Shown here: positions 28,054 through 35,560 of the stretch, piece after piece
How the letters are laid out: each line of letters starts with the position of its first letter
How positions within the stretch are numbered: the stretch's first letter is position 1
Assembly (NCBI RefSeq): GCF_946902045.1
Contig: NZ_OX336253.1
Coordinates: 744,001-808,000, forward strand
Source of the DNA: Neisseria sp. Marseille-Q5346
GTDB lineage: Bacteria; Pseudomonadota; Gammaproteobacteria; Burkholderiales; Neisseriaceae
Direction: 5' to 3'
DNA: 64,000 nucleotides
The notes under the pieces: generated by a model
Database searches by the model: none
What the model saw: only the letters and a program-made list of their open reading frames with translations
Told to the model about the DNA's origin: nothing
Program-made: the position numbers and the translations under genes

Positions 28054-28959
28054 TTATTTTTTCATGGCATCGGTCATAACTTTGACATTGTAGCGGTACA
28101 TGCCGATGTAGCTGTTGGCCGGTGCGCCACCCAATGCATCGGAATACAAACGTCCGCTGACATTGACGCCGGTTTCTTTGGCGATACGGTCAATCATGCG
28201 CGTGTCTTTGATGTTTTCAGTAAAGACGGCTTTAATACCCTCGCGTTTGATTTGGCGGATAATGGAAGCCACTTGTTTGGCAGACGGCTCGGCTTCGCTG
28301 CTCACGCCTTGAGGGGCGATAAATTCAATATTGTAGCGTTTGCCCATGTAAGAGAACGCATCATGCCCGGTCAAGACTTTACGCTTGGCGGCAGGTACGG
28401 CATTAAAGGCAGCCTGCGCATCACTGTGCAATTTTTTCAGCTGCATTTGATAGTTGCCCAAACGTTGCTGATAGTAGGTTTTGCCTTCAGGATCGACTTG
28501 AATCAAAGCATTGGCAACGTTTTGCGCATATGTGCCCATCAGGACGGGGTCGGTCCAAACGTGCGGATCAAACTCGCCGTGATCGTGATGATGGCCTTCA
28601 TGATCGTGGTCATGATGATGGCCGCCCTCTTCTGCTTTCAAAGCCTGAATGCCTTTTGTCGCTTCGGCGAAAGGCACTTTGCTCTGTTTGACTGCACGCT
28701 GTACATCGGCGGCTTCCAAGCCCAAACCGTTAAGCAATACCAATTTGGCACTGCGGATTTTTTTGATGTCGCCACTGGTCATGTGGTAGGCATGGCTGTC
28801 TTGGTTAGGGCCCACCAAGCTTTGAACGACCACACGGTCGCCACCAATCTGTTTGGCCACGTCGCCCAAAATGCTGAAGCTGGTGACAACAGGCAGCGGA
28901 GCGGCATAAGCTGCACCGGTCAATAATGCGGCAACGATGCCGAGTTTCCAATGTTTCAT
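28054..28959 (-). CDS. mntC: Zn/Mn ABC transporter periplasmic binding protein
   Basis: 301-residue cluster A-I metal-binding protein with signal peptide MKHWKLGIVAALLTGAAYA. A His/Asp-rich loop (residues about 113-130, GGHHHDHDHEGHHHDHG) precedes FDPHVW. Such a loop is typical of ZnuA-type zinc proteins, while the gonococcal orthologue MntC binds both Zn and Mn. Metal ligands include the His in DSHAYHM and the His in VLTGHDAF. Start 28959 has GGAGAG upstream; the frame open to 29022 does not. It is last in an ABC operon with the permease and ATPase. Confidence 0.88.
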   Translation of the reverse strand: MKHWKLGIVAALLTGAAYAAPLPVVTSFSILGDVAKQIGGDRVVVQSLVGPNQDSHAYHMTSGDIKKIRSAKLVLLNGLGLEAADVQRAVKQSKVPFAEATKGIQALKAEEGGHHHDHDHEGHHHDHGEFDPHVWTDPVLMGTYAQNVANALIQVDPEGKTYYQQRLGNYQMQLKKLHSDAQAAFNAVPAAKRKVLTGHDAFSYMGKRYNIEFIAPQGVSSEAEPSAKQVASIIRQIKREGIKAVFTENIKDTRMIDRIAKETGVNVSGRLYSDALGGAPANSYIGMYRYNVKVMTDAMKK

Positions 28960-29038
28960 ATTCTCTCCAGTGATATAACGTAACATTAACATCATCATAA
29001 AACAGACCGCCTGATTATTCAAGCGGCCGTCTGAAAAA

Positions 29039-29914
29039 TCATGCCGTGCGGTGTTTCTTGCGGCGCAGCCATTTTGCCAAAATGCCGCCTTCCCAACCGA
29101 ACACGACGGAAATCAGGTAAAGCGTGCCGCAGCATAAAATAATCGCCGGGCCGGACGGGATTTCGATATGGTAGGAAAACAACAGCCCTGCCAAGCCGCA
29201 AAGCAAAGCCAATGCGACAGACAAAATCATCAGCCAACCCATGCTTTTCGCCCACAGTCTGGCAGTAATTGCCGGCAACATCATCAAACCGACCGACATC
29301 AGCGTGCCCAATGCCTGAAAACCGGCAACCAGATTCATCACGACCAGCACCAAAAACAGCACATGCCAAAAGCCACCCTTACCGCCGACAGCCTTGAGGA
29401 ACAAAGGGTCTATGCTTTCCAACACCAGCGGACGGAACATGACCGCCATCAGCAAAATAGTGACACTCGCAGAAACGGCAATCAGCTGCAAAGCCGGAAT
29501 ATCGACCGCCAATACCGAGCCAAACAGCAAATGCAGCAAATCGACGCTGCTGCCGTTTTTGCTGACCAAAACCACGCCGATGGCAAGGCTGCTCAAATAA
29601 AATGCGGCAAAGTTTGCGTCTTCTTTCAATGAAGTAAACCGGCTGACCAAACCGGCCAACAAAGCCATCAGCAAACCGGCTGCAAAACCGCCGACGCTCA
29701 TTGCAGGCAAACTCAAGCCGGCAAACATATAGCCAATGGCCGCACCGGGCAAAACCGCATGGCTCAAGGCATCGCCCACCAAACTCATGCGGCGCATCAC
29801 CAAAAACACACCGACAGGCGCCGCGCTCAATGCCAGGCAGAAAATCGACGCCAAGGCATAGCGCATAAAGTCAAATTCGGCGAACGGCGCGACGACCAAA
29901 TCATATAAATCCAT
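29039..29914 (-). CDS. mntB: Zn/Mn ABC transporter permease
   Basis: 291-residue ABC-3 family permease with about eight helices, forming the membrane channel for the metal importer. MSLVGDALSHAVLPGAAIGY is the conserved cytoplasmic loop that contacts the ATPase. The C-terminus is basic (RRKKHRTA). It lies between the ATPase and binding-protein genes, with a DUS hairpin upstream (29949-29986) and single DUS bases at its stop. The equivalent names znuB and mntB are both in use. Confidence 0.88.
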   Translation of the reverse strand: MDLYDLVVAPFAEFDFMRYALASIFCLALSAAPVGVFLVMRRMSLVGDALSHAVLPGAAIGYMFAGLSLPAMSVGGFAAGLLMALLAGLVSRFTSLKEDANFAAFYLSSLAIGVVLVSKNGSSVDLLHLLFGSVLAVDIPALQLIAVSASVTILLMAVMFRPLVLESIDPLFLKAVGGKGGFWHVLFLVLVVMNLVAGFQALGTLMSVGLMMLPAITARLWAKSMGWLMILSVALALLCGLAGLLFSYHIEIPSGPAIILCCGTLYLISVVFGWEGGILAKWLRRKKHRTA

Positions 29915-29948
29915 GTTTTATCGCTTTTTTATTAATCTCTGAAAGCCT

Positions 29949-29986
29949 GAGGCCGTCTGAAAAATACTTACTTTCAGACGGCCTTG
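29949..29986 (-). terminator. DUS hairpin inside the metal ABC operon
   Basis: Inverted uptake pair with a loop of about 10 bases between the ATPase stop and the permease start, all on the minus strand. As a terminator it would reduce permease and binding-protein expression, or it may only serve DNA uptake. Confidence 0.7.
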
Positions 29987-29990
29987 TCCA

Positions 29991-30716
29991 TTAAACCGCG
30001 CACCAATCGGCCGCTTCCTGTTTCTGCATCATTCGGTTTGCCTGTGCCAAAAACTCATCGGTCAACACATTTTCCGTCGCACCGGCAGTCACTTTTTCAC
30101 GCGCCAAAAGCAGCGTATTGGCAAAATATGCCCTCACCTGCTCATAATCATGCAACACGGCAATCACTGCCTGACCGTCCTGATGGCACTGGCGCAAAAC
30201 TTCCAACAGCGCATAAGTCGTCCGCGCATCCACCGCGTTAAACGGTTCGTCCAGCAGCAAAAATTTGGCATCCTGCACCAGCATCCGCGCAAACAATACG
30301 CGTTGGAATTGGCCATTAGATAAGTGCGCGATTTGGCGCGTGGCAAAATCCTGCATTTCCACGCGTTCCAAAGCCGCCATCACGCGCTTTTTCTGCGCCG
30401 CGTTCACACGTCCGAAAAAGCCGATTTCATACCACAGCCCCATCGCCGCCAGTTCAAACACCGTCATCGGCTGGCTGCGGTCAATATCCGACTGCTGCGG
30501 CAGATAGGCAATGTCCTTGCGCGCCATATTTTCATAGCGCACGCTGCCCGTGTCCGTCTTCTGCAAGCCCATAATGGCTTTGAGCAAAGTCGATTTACCC
30601 GCGCCGTTCGGCCCGAAAATCGTCCACATCTTGCCATCTTCAAACACCATATCCACATGGTGCACCACCGGCCTGCGCTGATAGCTGACCGTTAGATTTT
30701 CTACCACGATACTCAT
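29991..30716 (-). CDS. mntA: Zn/Mn ABC transporter ATPase
   Basis: 241-residue ABC ATPase. Walker A is GPNGAGKST, Q-loop LPQQSD, signature LSNGQFQRV (Asn where LSGGQ has the first Gly), Walker B FLLLDEPF, switch His in LHDYEQ. Start 30716 (MSIVVENLTV) overlaps the stop of a 33-residue ORF by the tetranucleotide ATGA, so translation is probably coupled. It belongs to the importer with the permease and binding protein downstream. The gonococcal name mntA is used; znuC is equivalent. Confidence 0.88.
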   Translation of the reverse strand: MSIVVENLTVSYQRRPVVHHVDMVFEDGKMWTIFGPNGAGKSTLLKAIMGLQKTDTGSVRYENMARKDIAYLPQQSDIDRSQPMTVFELAAMGLWYEIGFFGRVNAAQKKRVMAALERVEMQDFATRQIAHLSNGQFQRVLFARMLVQDAKFLLLDEPFNAVDARTTYALLEVLRQCHQDGQAVIAVLHDYEQVRAYFANTLLLAREKVTAGATENVLTDEFLAQANRMMQKQEAADWCAV

Positions 30717-30814
30717 GGTGATACCGCCCAAAAATATACAGCCCACAACGCTGCCAATGCGACAAGCGCAATCAGCAGCCTTTGCAGCAATCCGGTCAAC
30801 AATACAGAATTCAT
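30713..30814 (-). CDS. Tiny single-helix membrane ORF coupled to the metal ABC ATPase
   Basis: 33-residue ORF beginning MNSVLLTGLLQRLLIALV and ending in WAVSP. It is almost entirely one hydrophobic helix. Its TGA overlaps the ATPase ATG (ATGA at 30713-30716), the usual sign of translational coupling. Upstream bases contain AGG and GGGCGG but at non-ideal spacing. It is too short to identify a family. It could be a small transporter subunit, a regulator peptide, or simply a leader that aids ATPase translation. Confidence 0.5.
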   Translation of the reverse strand: MNSVLLTGLLQRLLIALVALAALWAVYFWAVSP

Positions 30815-30880
30815 AAGCCTAAAACCGCCCTTGCCCGAATACGGACAACAGGCCGTCTGAAAGAAAATTAAAACATTAAA

Positions 30881-30895
30881 ATGATACTGTATAAC
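30881..30895. promoter_or_regulatory. Candidate metalloregulator site upstream of metal ABC operon
   Basis: ATGATACTGTATAAC is an imperfect dyad (GTTATACAGTATCAT on the minus strand) resembling GTTAT-type Zur/PerR family boxes, 67 bases before the tiny ORF. In gonococcus PerR controls the homologous importer. Half-sites differ at two positions, so this is tentative. Confidence 0.3.
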
Positions 30896-30986
30896 GTTAA
30901 CCCTGTAAATTTCTTTCGTTTTCAGACGGCATCGGGCCAAAGGCCGAATATCGGTTACAATCCATTTTTTATTTGATGATTGTCCT

Positions 30987-31283
30987 ATGTCTATTCCACT
31001 CTTAAACGAAAAACTCAATACCGAAACCGCCCGCATTTCATGGGAAGAGCTGCAACCCCACTTCGCACGCGGTGCCGCCGTCTATGTAGCACCTGATTTG
31101 GATTTGATTGCCGTCGCCCGCCATGTTGCCGAAGATGAAGCCGCGCCATTGAAACATTGGATGGAACAAGGCAAATTCGGTGCCATCAGCGATGATATGG
31201 CGCGTACTTTTCTAGCGGATAAGCAGGAAATGTGGGCGGTCGTTGTAGCGCCGTGGGTATTGGTACAGCCCTGCAAAGACTGA
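30987..31283 (+). CDS. DUF2288 family protein
   Basis: 98-residue cytoplasmic protein of the DUF2288 family, function unknown. It contains ISWEELQPHFARGAAVYV, DLDLIAVARHVAED and WAVVVAPWVLVQ, the conserved blocks of that family. It is divergent from the metal importer. The intervening region holds a single AG-type DUS (about 30850) and an AT-type DUS (30921-30932). A complex terminator follows. Confidence 0.8.
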   Translation: MSIPLLNEKLNTETARISWEELQPHFARGAAVYVAPDLDLIAVARHVAEDEAAPLKHWMEQGKFGAISDDMARTFLADKQEMWAVVVAPWVLVQPCKD

Positions 31284-31284
31284 T

Positions 31285-31352
31285 GAGGCCGTCTGAAAAA
31301 ACAAAACCGGAACATTTCGCATGTTCCGGTTTTTCATTTTTCAGACGGCCTA
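31285..31352. terminator. Nested terminator: DUS pair around an inner hairpin
   Basis: Outer arms are inverted uptake sequences; between them is a perfect 12-bp stem AAAACCGGAACA with its complement and a 7-base loop. It lies between the convergent DUF2288 gene and apaG, and the DUS arm overlaps the apaG stop region. Confidence 0.8.
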
Positions 31353-31718
31353 TTGCAACGTAAAGCCTGCTTTGAATTCAAGCTTCGGCACCCCGATAAC
31401 GAAACGTTTGCCGATGCTGTCTTCAAACTCATACGCGCCTTCGATGCTGCCCCAAGGCGTGCTGATTTGCGAACCGCTGTTGTACTCATAGGCTTCACCC
31501 GGGTACAAAACAGGTTGCTCTTCAATCAAGCCGGCATGTCCGACCTGCTCTGTCTCACCGTGTCCGTCGGTGATTTCCCAAAAACGCTGACGCAAAGTAA
31601 TGATTTCATCACTGCGGTTGCAGATGGTAATCAGATAATTGAAGGCATAGCGGTCGCGGTAGACGTCGCTCTGACCGGCCATATAACGCGGCTCCACGTT
31701 AATCTCGATTTCATTCAT
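31350..31718 (-). CDS. apaG: ApaG protein
   Basis: 122-residue ApaG, a small fibronectin-like beta sandwich linked to Co2+/Mg2+ resistance and, in some bacteria, co-transcribed with apaH. The family features YLITICNRSDEIITLRQRFWEITDGHGE and GEAYEYNSGSQISTPWGSIEGAYEF are visible. Full length. No apaH is adjacent. Its precise biochemical role is not established. Confidence 0.92.
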   Translation of the reverse strand: MNEIEINVEPRYMAGQSDVYRDRYAFNYLITICNRSDEIITLRQRFWEITDGHGETEQVGHAGLIEEQPVLYPGEAYEYNSGSQISTPWGSIEGAYEFEDSIGKRFVIGVPKLEFKAGFTLQ

Positions 31719-31814
31719 AATTGTTTACCCCGTATGGTATTTATTTTATTTCAATCCGGATAATTCCGGCGTGCCCGCCCTATTTTTGCAAAGGGTCGAA
31801 ACACTTAAAACGCA

Positions 31815-32312
31815 TCACGCGATCCAATAAAACAGGCCCAAGACCATCAAGGTCATCGCAGCTGCAATCAAATCATCAAGCATAATGCCTAAACCTCCAT
31901 GAATCCGCCGGTCAAACCATTTGATCGGCCATGGTTTCAACGCATCAAACAAGCGGAAAATAACAAAAGCCACCAGCCACCAGCTCCATTTAAACGGAAT
32001 CAGCGACAGCACCAACAGCATCGCGACAATTTCATCCCAGACGATACCGCCGTAATCCTGAATGCCCAGTTCCCTCTCGGTATAACCGCAAATGCGGATA
32101 CCCCAGAAAAACAAGGCGATACACAATAAAAGCAATATCCAGCCGTCTATGCCCAACAGGCACAATACAAAAGCCAGAGGTAATGCTGCCAGCGTTCCGG
32201 CCGTACCCGGCGCAACCGGCGACAAGCCGCTGCCGAAACCGAATCCTAAAAAACACAATGGTTTTTGCAACAGCCAAGAAAAAGTAGGTTTACGTTCAGC
32301 CAAAATGATCAA
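31815..32312 (-). CDS. pgpA: Phosphatidylglycerophosphatase A
   Basis: About 165-residue inner-membrane phosphatase that converts PGP to phosphatidylglycerol. GFGSGLSPVAPGTAGTLAA near the N-terminus, IVWDEIVAMLL in the middle and RLFDALKPWPIKWFDRRIHGGLGIMLDDLIAA toward the C-terminus (split by loops) define the family. The frame has no early ATG: the candidate starts are TTG at 32312 or 32303, both inside the end of thiL, so the two genes overlap by up to 17 bases and are coupled. Confidence 0.88.
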   Translation of the reverse strand: MIILAERKPTFSWLLQKPLCFLGFGFGSGLSPVAPGTAGTLAALPLAFVLCLLGIDGWILLLLCIALFFWGIRICGYTERELGIQDYGGIVWDEIVAMLLVLSLIPFKWSWWLVAFVIFRLFDALKPWPIKWFDRRIHGGLGIMLDDLIAAAMTLMVLGLFYWIA

Positions 32313-33252
32313 ATCCTAAAGAAGTCAGTTCCAATACGCCGCCTTCGGCATCCAAAATATTCAGACGGCCTGAGTCAGTAATTTTACCAATTCGGGCAAC
32401 CGGTACGCCACTTTGTTCCGCTGCCTGACAAACGCGTTCCCTGTCTTCTGGAGCGGCAGTAAAAATCAGTTCGTAATCATCGCCGCCGGCCAATACCGCC
32501 GACAACCATTGTTCGCGCGACAATACGTTTTTCAATTCAGGCAACGACGGCACACAATCGGCAAATATTTCCGCCCCGACAGCAGAGGCTTTCAAAATAT
32601 GCCCCACATCTTGAGCCAGGCCGTCTGAAACATCTTGCGCGGCATGGGCAAACGGCAACAATGCCTGACCCAATGAAACGCGCGGCTCTGGACGGAGCAA
32701 TTTATCATCGCAAACCGCCATGATTTCAGACGGTAATTGATAATGCCCCAGATGTTTGTTCAAAGCAGCGGCAGCCAAACCCAACCGACCCGATACCCAA
32801 ATATCGTCGCCGACTTCGGCCGCATCACGCCGCAGGGCATTCCCTGTCGGAACTTCACCTACTATTGTTACATTAAAGACCAAATCGCCTTTGGTGGTAT
32901 CGCCACCAATCAACACCGTATCAAAACGCGCGGCCAAAGCAAAAAAGCTATCGCAAAAACGTTTGAGCCAGTCTTGATTCAATTCAGGCAGCGCAGCACT
33001 GAGCAACACCCAACGTGGCTTGGCACCCATAGCGGCCATATCGGATAAGTTTACTGCAAGCATTTTCCATGCCAAATCTTCGGGCAAAACATCTTCAAAA
33101 AAATGTCTGCCCTTGACCAACATATCAGCGCTAAAACATAAATCAAATCCGTTACTTGGGCGAATAATAGCGGCATCGTCCCCTATGCCCAAAATCAGAC
33201 CTTCCGATTTTTGTCGCTGCAAATATTGTCTGATAAAGTCAAATTCCGTCAT
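32296..33252 (-). CDS. thiL: Thiamine-monophosphate kinase
   Basis: 318-residue kinase making thiamine pyrophosphate from TMP. N-terminal ILGIGDDAAII, then SADMLVKGRHF, MLAVNLSDMAAMGA, VLIGGDTTKGD and VSDGLAQDVGH are the metal and substrate loops of the PurM-like fold. Start 33252 (MTEFDFI) is the family norm; the frame opens at 33267. VSDGL is encoded by an in-frame uptake sequence (about 32618). pgpA overlaps its 3' end, an association common in proteobacteria. Confidence 0.94.
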   Translation of the reverse strand: MTEFDFIRQYLQRQKSEGLILGIGDDAAIIRPSNGFDLCFSADMLVKGRHFFEDVLPEDLAWKMLAVNLSDMAAMGAKPRWVLLSAALPELNQDWLKRFCDSFFALAARFDTVLIGGDTTKGDLVFNVTIVGEVPTGNALRRDAAEVGDDIWVSGRLGLAAAALNKHLGHYQLPSEIMAVCDDKLLRPEPRVSLGQALLPFAHAAQDVSDGLAQDVGHILKASAVGAEIFADCVPSLPELKNVLSREQWLSAVLAGGDDYELIFTAAPEDRERVCQAAEQSGVPVARIGKITDSGRLNILDAEGGVLELTSLGFDHFG

Positions 33253-33371
33253 ATTTATCCAATACAACTATAACTTAGATTACTATATCTAATTTTGTGC
33301 CAGCCTGATGAGTGCCTATTAACACATCAAACATCAAACTTCCATTATTTAGATATAAAACTCAATAAGTT

Positions 33372-33406
33372 AAAGGCCGTCTGAAAATATAGATTTCAGA
33401 CGGCCT
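33372..33406 (-). terminator. DUS terminator after SDR gene
   Basis: Inverted uptake-sequence pair about 30 bases past the SDR stop on the minus strand. Confidence 0.8.
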
Positions 33407-33437
33407 CATGTTTTCAAACCACTCTGAGCAGGTATAT

Positions 33438-34157
33438 TTACAGATAGACGATTTCGCCTGTCCGCCCCCTGCTCTCTTGACTTGCCCACCAAATAAATTG
33501 CGGCAGGACATCTTCGTAGTTTTTACGTTCGCTTTTCGATTCACCCGGATGCGATTTGATACGTTGTGGCGAATTGATGGCACCCGGCACCAAAACATTG
33601 GCACGCAGGTTGTCAAAACGTTCCCACTCGTCCGCGGCCACTTTACACAAATAATTGAGCGCGGCTTTGGAGGCACCAAAACCACCCCAATAAGCTTGCG
33701 GTTTTTCGCCGTGGCTTTCGCCGACAAAAATCACAGAAGCATCTTCGGATTGCTTCAACAATGGGAACAGCGCACGGGTCAAGCCCATAGGCGCAACGGT
33801 ATTGATGCGGTATTGGTTGACCCATTCCGATACGGTTTGGAAGTCCAATGGCGACAAGGCATAGAAATAGCTGGCGCAATGCACCACGCCATCCAATTTT
33901 CCGCCGGTTGCTTCATCAATAGTTTCCGCGAATTGCTTAAACTCTTTCTCCTCCGCGCTCATCAAATCAAAGCAGATAGCAAACGGCTCAGGGCTGCCCG
34001 CAGCCACAATGGCATCATAGACTTTTTCCAAACGCTTTTGATGACGCGCCACCAAAATGACAGTCGCTCCGGCAGCCGCATAGGCTTTGGCAACCTGTTC
34101 GCCCAAGCCTTGGGATGCGCCGGTAATCAAGATGGTTTTGTTCGCTAATGTCGTCAT
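33438..34157 (-). CDS. Short-chain dehydrogenase (YciK-like), catalytic Tyr replaced
   Basis: 239-residue SDR with the Rossmann motif TGASQGLG (residues 12-19) and NAG-equivalent segment HCAS. The active-site region reads SHGEKPQAYWGGFGASKAALN: Lys164 is present, but the residue four before it is Phe160 (TTT) where classical SDRs have Tyr. A Ser148 is near the expected position. E. coli YciK has YAVSK there. Activity may be altered or lost. Cofactor preference is uncertain; Arg residues after strand 2 (ARHQKR) suggest NADP. It is monocistronic. Confidence 0.83.
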   Translation of the reverse strand: MTTLANKTILITGASQGLGEQVAKAYAAAGATVILVARHQKRLEKVYDAIVAAGSPEPFAICFDLMSAEEKEFKQFAETIDEATGGKLDGVVHCASYFYALSPLDFQTVSEWVNQYRINTVAPMGLTRALFPLLKQSEDASVIFVGESHGEKPQAYWGGFGASKAALNYLCKVAADEWERFDNLRANVLVPGAINSPQRIKSHPGESKSERKNYEDVLPQFIWWASQESRGRTGEIVYL

Positions 34158-34219
34158 GACTTTTCCTTGAACTTTATGGTTTTAGATATTGTATCGGCTT
34201 GGTAAGTTTTGTAAAGTCA

Positions 34220-34249
34220 AAAAGGCCGTCTGAACATTCAGACGGCCTC
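34220..34249 (-). terminator. DUS terminator after hpnE
   Basis: Tight inverted uptake-sequence pair four bases past the hpnE stop. Confidence 0.85.
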
Positions 34250-34252
34250 AGT

Positions 34253-35560
34253 TTATTCAACCCTCAAATCCAGCATAAGCTTTTCAGCCGCTGCAAAGCC
34301 CGACTGAACCGCAGCCTCCAATGTCGCCGGATAGCGCGGATGGAGATAGTCGCCAGCCGGATAAATACGGCGATGGTGCAACCATGAGAAATCAGGTTGT
34401 ACAAAATCAACCGTTGCCGCCGTAGTCGCGCGTTTTTCCGTAATAATACGTACGGCTTCGGGCTTACCCAAATCCGGACAAATCCGCTTAATGTCCGCAT
34501 GAGCTTTCTCGGCCAAATCTTTATCCTTCCAAGCCTCGGTGCAATCGGAAACGCTGATGACAACCGCGACTTCATTATCCGGTAAACCCAATGCCCCCCG
34601 ATGTAACACCCATTGCGCCGTACCATCAGAAAACCCTGTTAAAGGCGCCGGCAGTTTGACTGCTTGGGCATAACGCAAATAAACCGTGGTAATCGCATGA
34701 TAGTGCAACGATTGATAGGCCGTCTGAATATAGTCAGGCGTATCTTCAGGCAAAAGCGCGTCAACATGATATGGCGCAACAGCCAAAATCACCGCATCAA
34801 ATACTTCGCCATTGATTTCAATCCGGCCATCAATATGATGGTTTAAGTGGGAAACACGAGTTTCAAGATGTATTTTTGCACCATTCTTATGCAGAAAATC
34901 CGAAGCCGGTTCGGCTACGATCCGCCCTAAATCCTGCTTAGGCAAAAGATAATCGCTGTTTGCCTTTTCAGACCACACACCATCATTCAATACATTGCAT
35001 AAAATACGCAACGATGCCTGTTCTAACGGCGTATTTAAAGCACCCCAGACCAAAGGTTGCCAAAATTGGCCAAGCAGACTGCGGGGAACATTTCGTGTTC
35101 TCAACCACTTCGCAACCGTCAAATCGGTTTTATGATGAGCTGCCCAACGTTGCAATGCCGACATATCCGACAGCAATTTGATTTTCAATGAAAAAGAAAG
35201 ATTTTTTGCACGCAGGATACCGACAAGCAAATGCCAAGGCGCAGGCAGAGAGGCCGTCTGAAACTGTAATCCTTCATGGATGTACCATTGCAAAGGCTGA
35301 CGTAAAAAGGCAGACTCGGGTTGAACACCAATATGTTGCATCAAAGTTTGAACACCATGATACGCACCCAATAAGATATGCTGCCCATTATCCAAAAAGC
35401 TGAATCCATCATCTTTCCCAGCTAAGGTACGCGCCCTACCGCCAGCCTGTCTCCCAGCCTCAAACAAAGAAATATCAGCTTGATGAATCAGAGAAACCGC
35501 CGCAGACAAACCTGTCCAACCGGCACCAATCACAGCAATTTTGGGACGCTTAGTATTCAT
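34253..35560 (-). CDS. hpnE: HpnE, hydroxysqualene dehydroxylase-like FAD enzyme
   Basis: 435-residue flavoprotein related to phytoene desaturase. The N-terminal dinucleotide fold is VIGAGWTGLSAA, with FEAGRQAGGRART following; the C-terminal FAD motif is IYPAGDYL before a terminal helix. In the HpnCDE pathway, HpnE reduces hydroxysqualene to squalene. Its ATG overlaps the hpnD stop as ATGA, so the two are translationally coupled. An in-frame DUS (about 35252) falls in the coding region. Confidence 0.85.
   Translation of the reverse strand: MNTKRPKIAVIGAGWTGLSAAVSLIHQADISLFEAGRQAGGRARTLAGKDDGFSFLDNGQHILLGAYHGVQTLMQHIGVQPESAFLRQPLQWYIHEGLQFQTASLPAPWHLLVGILRAKNLSFSLKIKLLSDMSALQRWAAHHKTDLTVAKWLRTRNVPRSLLGQFWQPLVWGALNTPLEQASLRILCNVLNDGVWSEKANSDYLLPKQDLGRIVAEPASDFLHKNGAKIHLETRVSHLNHHIDGRIEINGEVFDAVILAVAPYHVDALLPEDTPDYIQTAYQSLHYHAITTVYLRYAQAVKLPAPLTGFSDGTAQWVLHRGALGLPDNEVAVVISVSDCTEAWKDKDLAEKAHADIKRICPDLGKPEAVRIITEKRATTAATVDFVQPDFSWLHHRRIYPAGDYLHPRYPATLEAAVQSGFAAAEKLMLDLRVE

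Noticed and set aside
29002..29036. CAGACCGCC and GGCCGTCTG upstream of the metal-binding protein as a terminator
   Set aside because: Pairing is too broken to form a convincing hairpin; recorded only as a single DUS near the permease stop.
30713..31036. A 107-codon reading of the frame containing the tiny membrane ORF
   Set aside because: The upstream part crosses the promoter region and DUS sites and overlaps the divergent DUF2288 start; only the last 33 codons look like protein.
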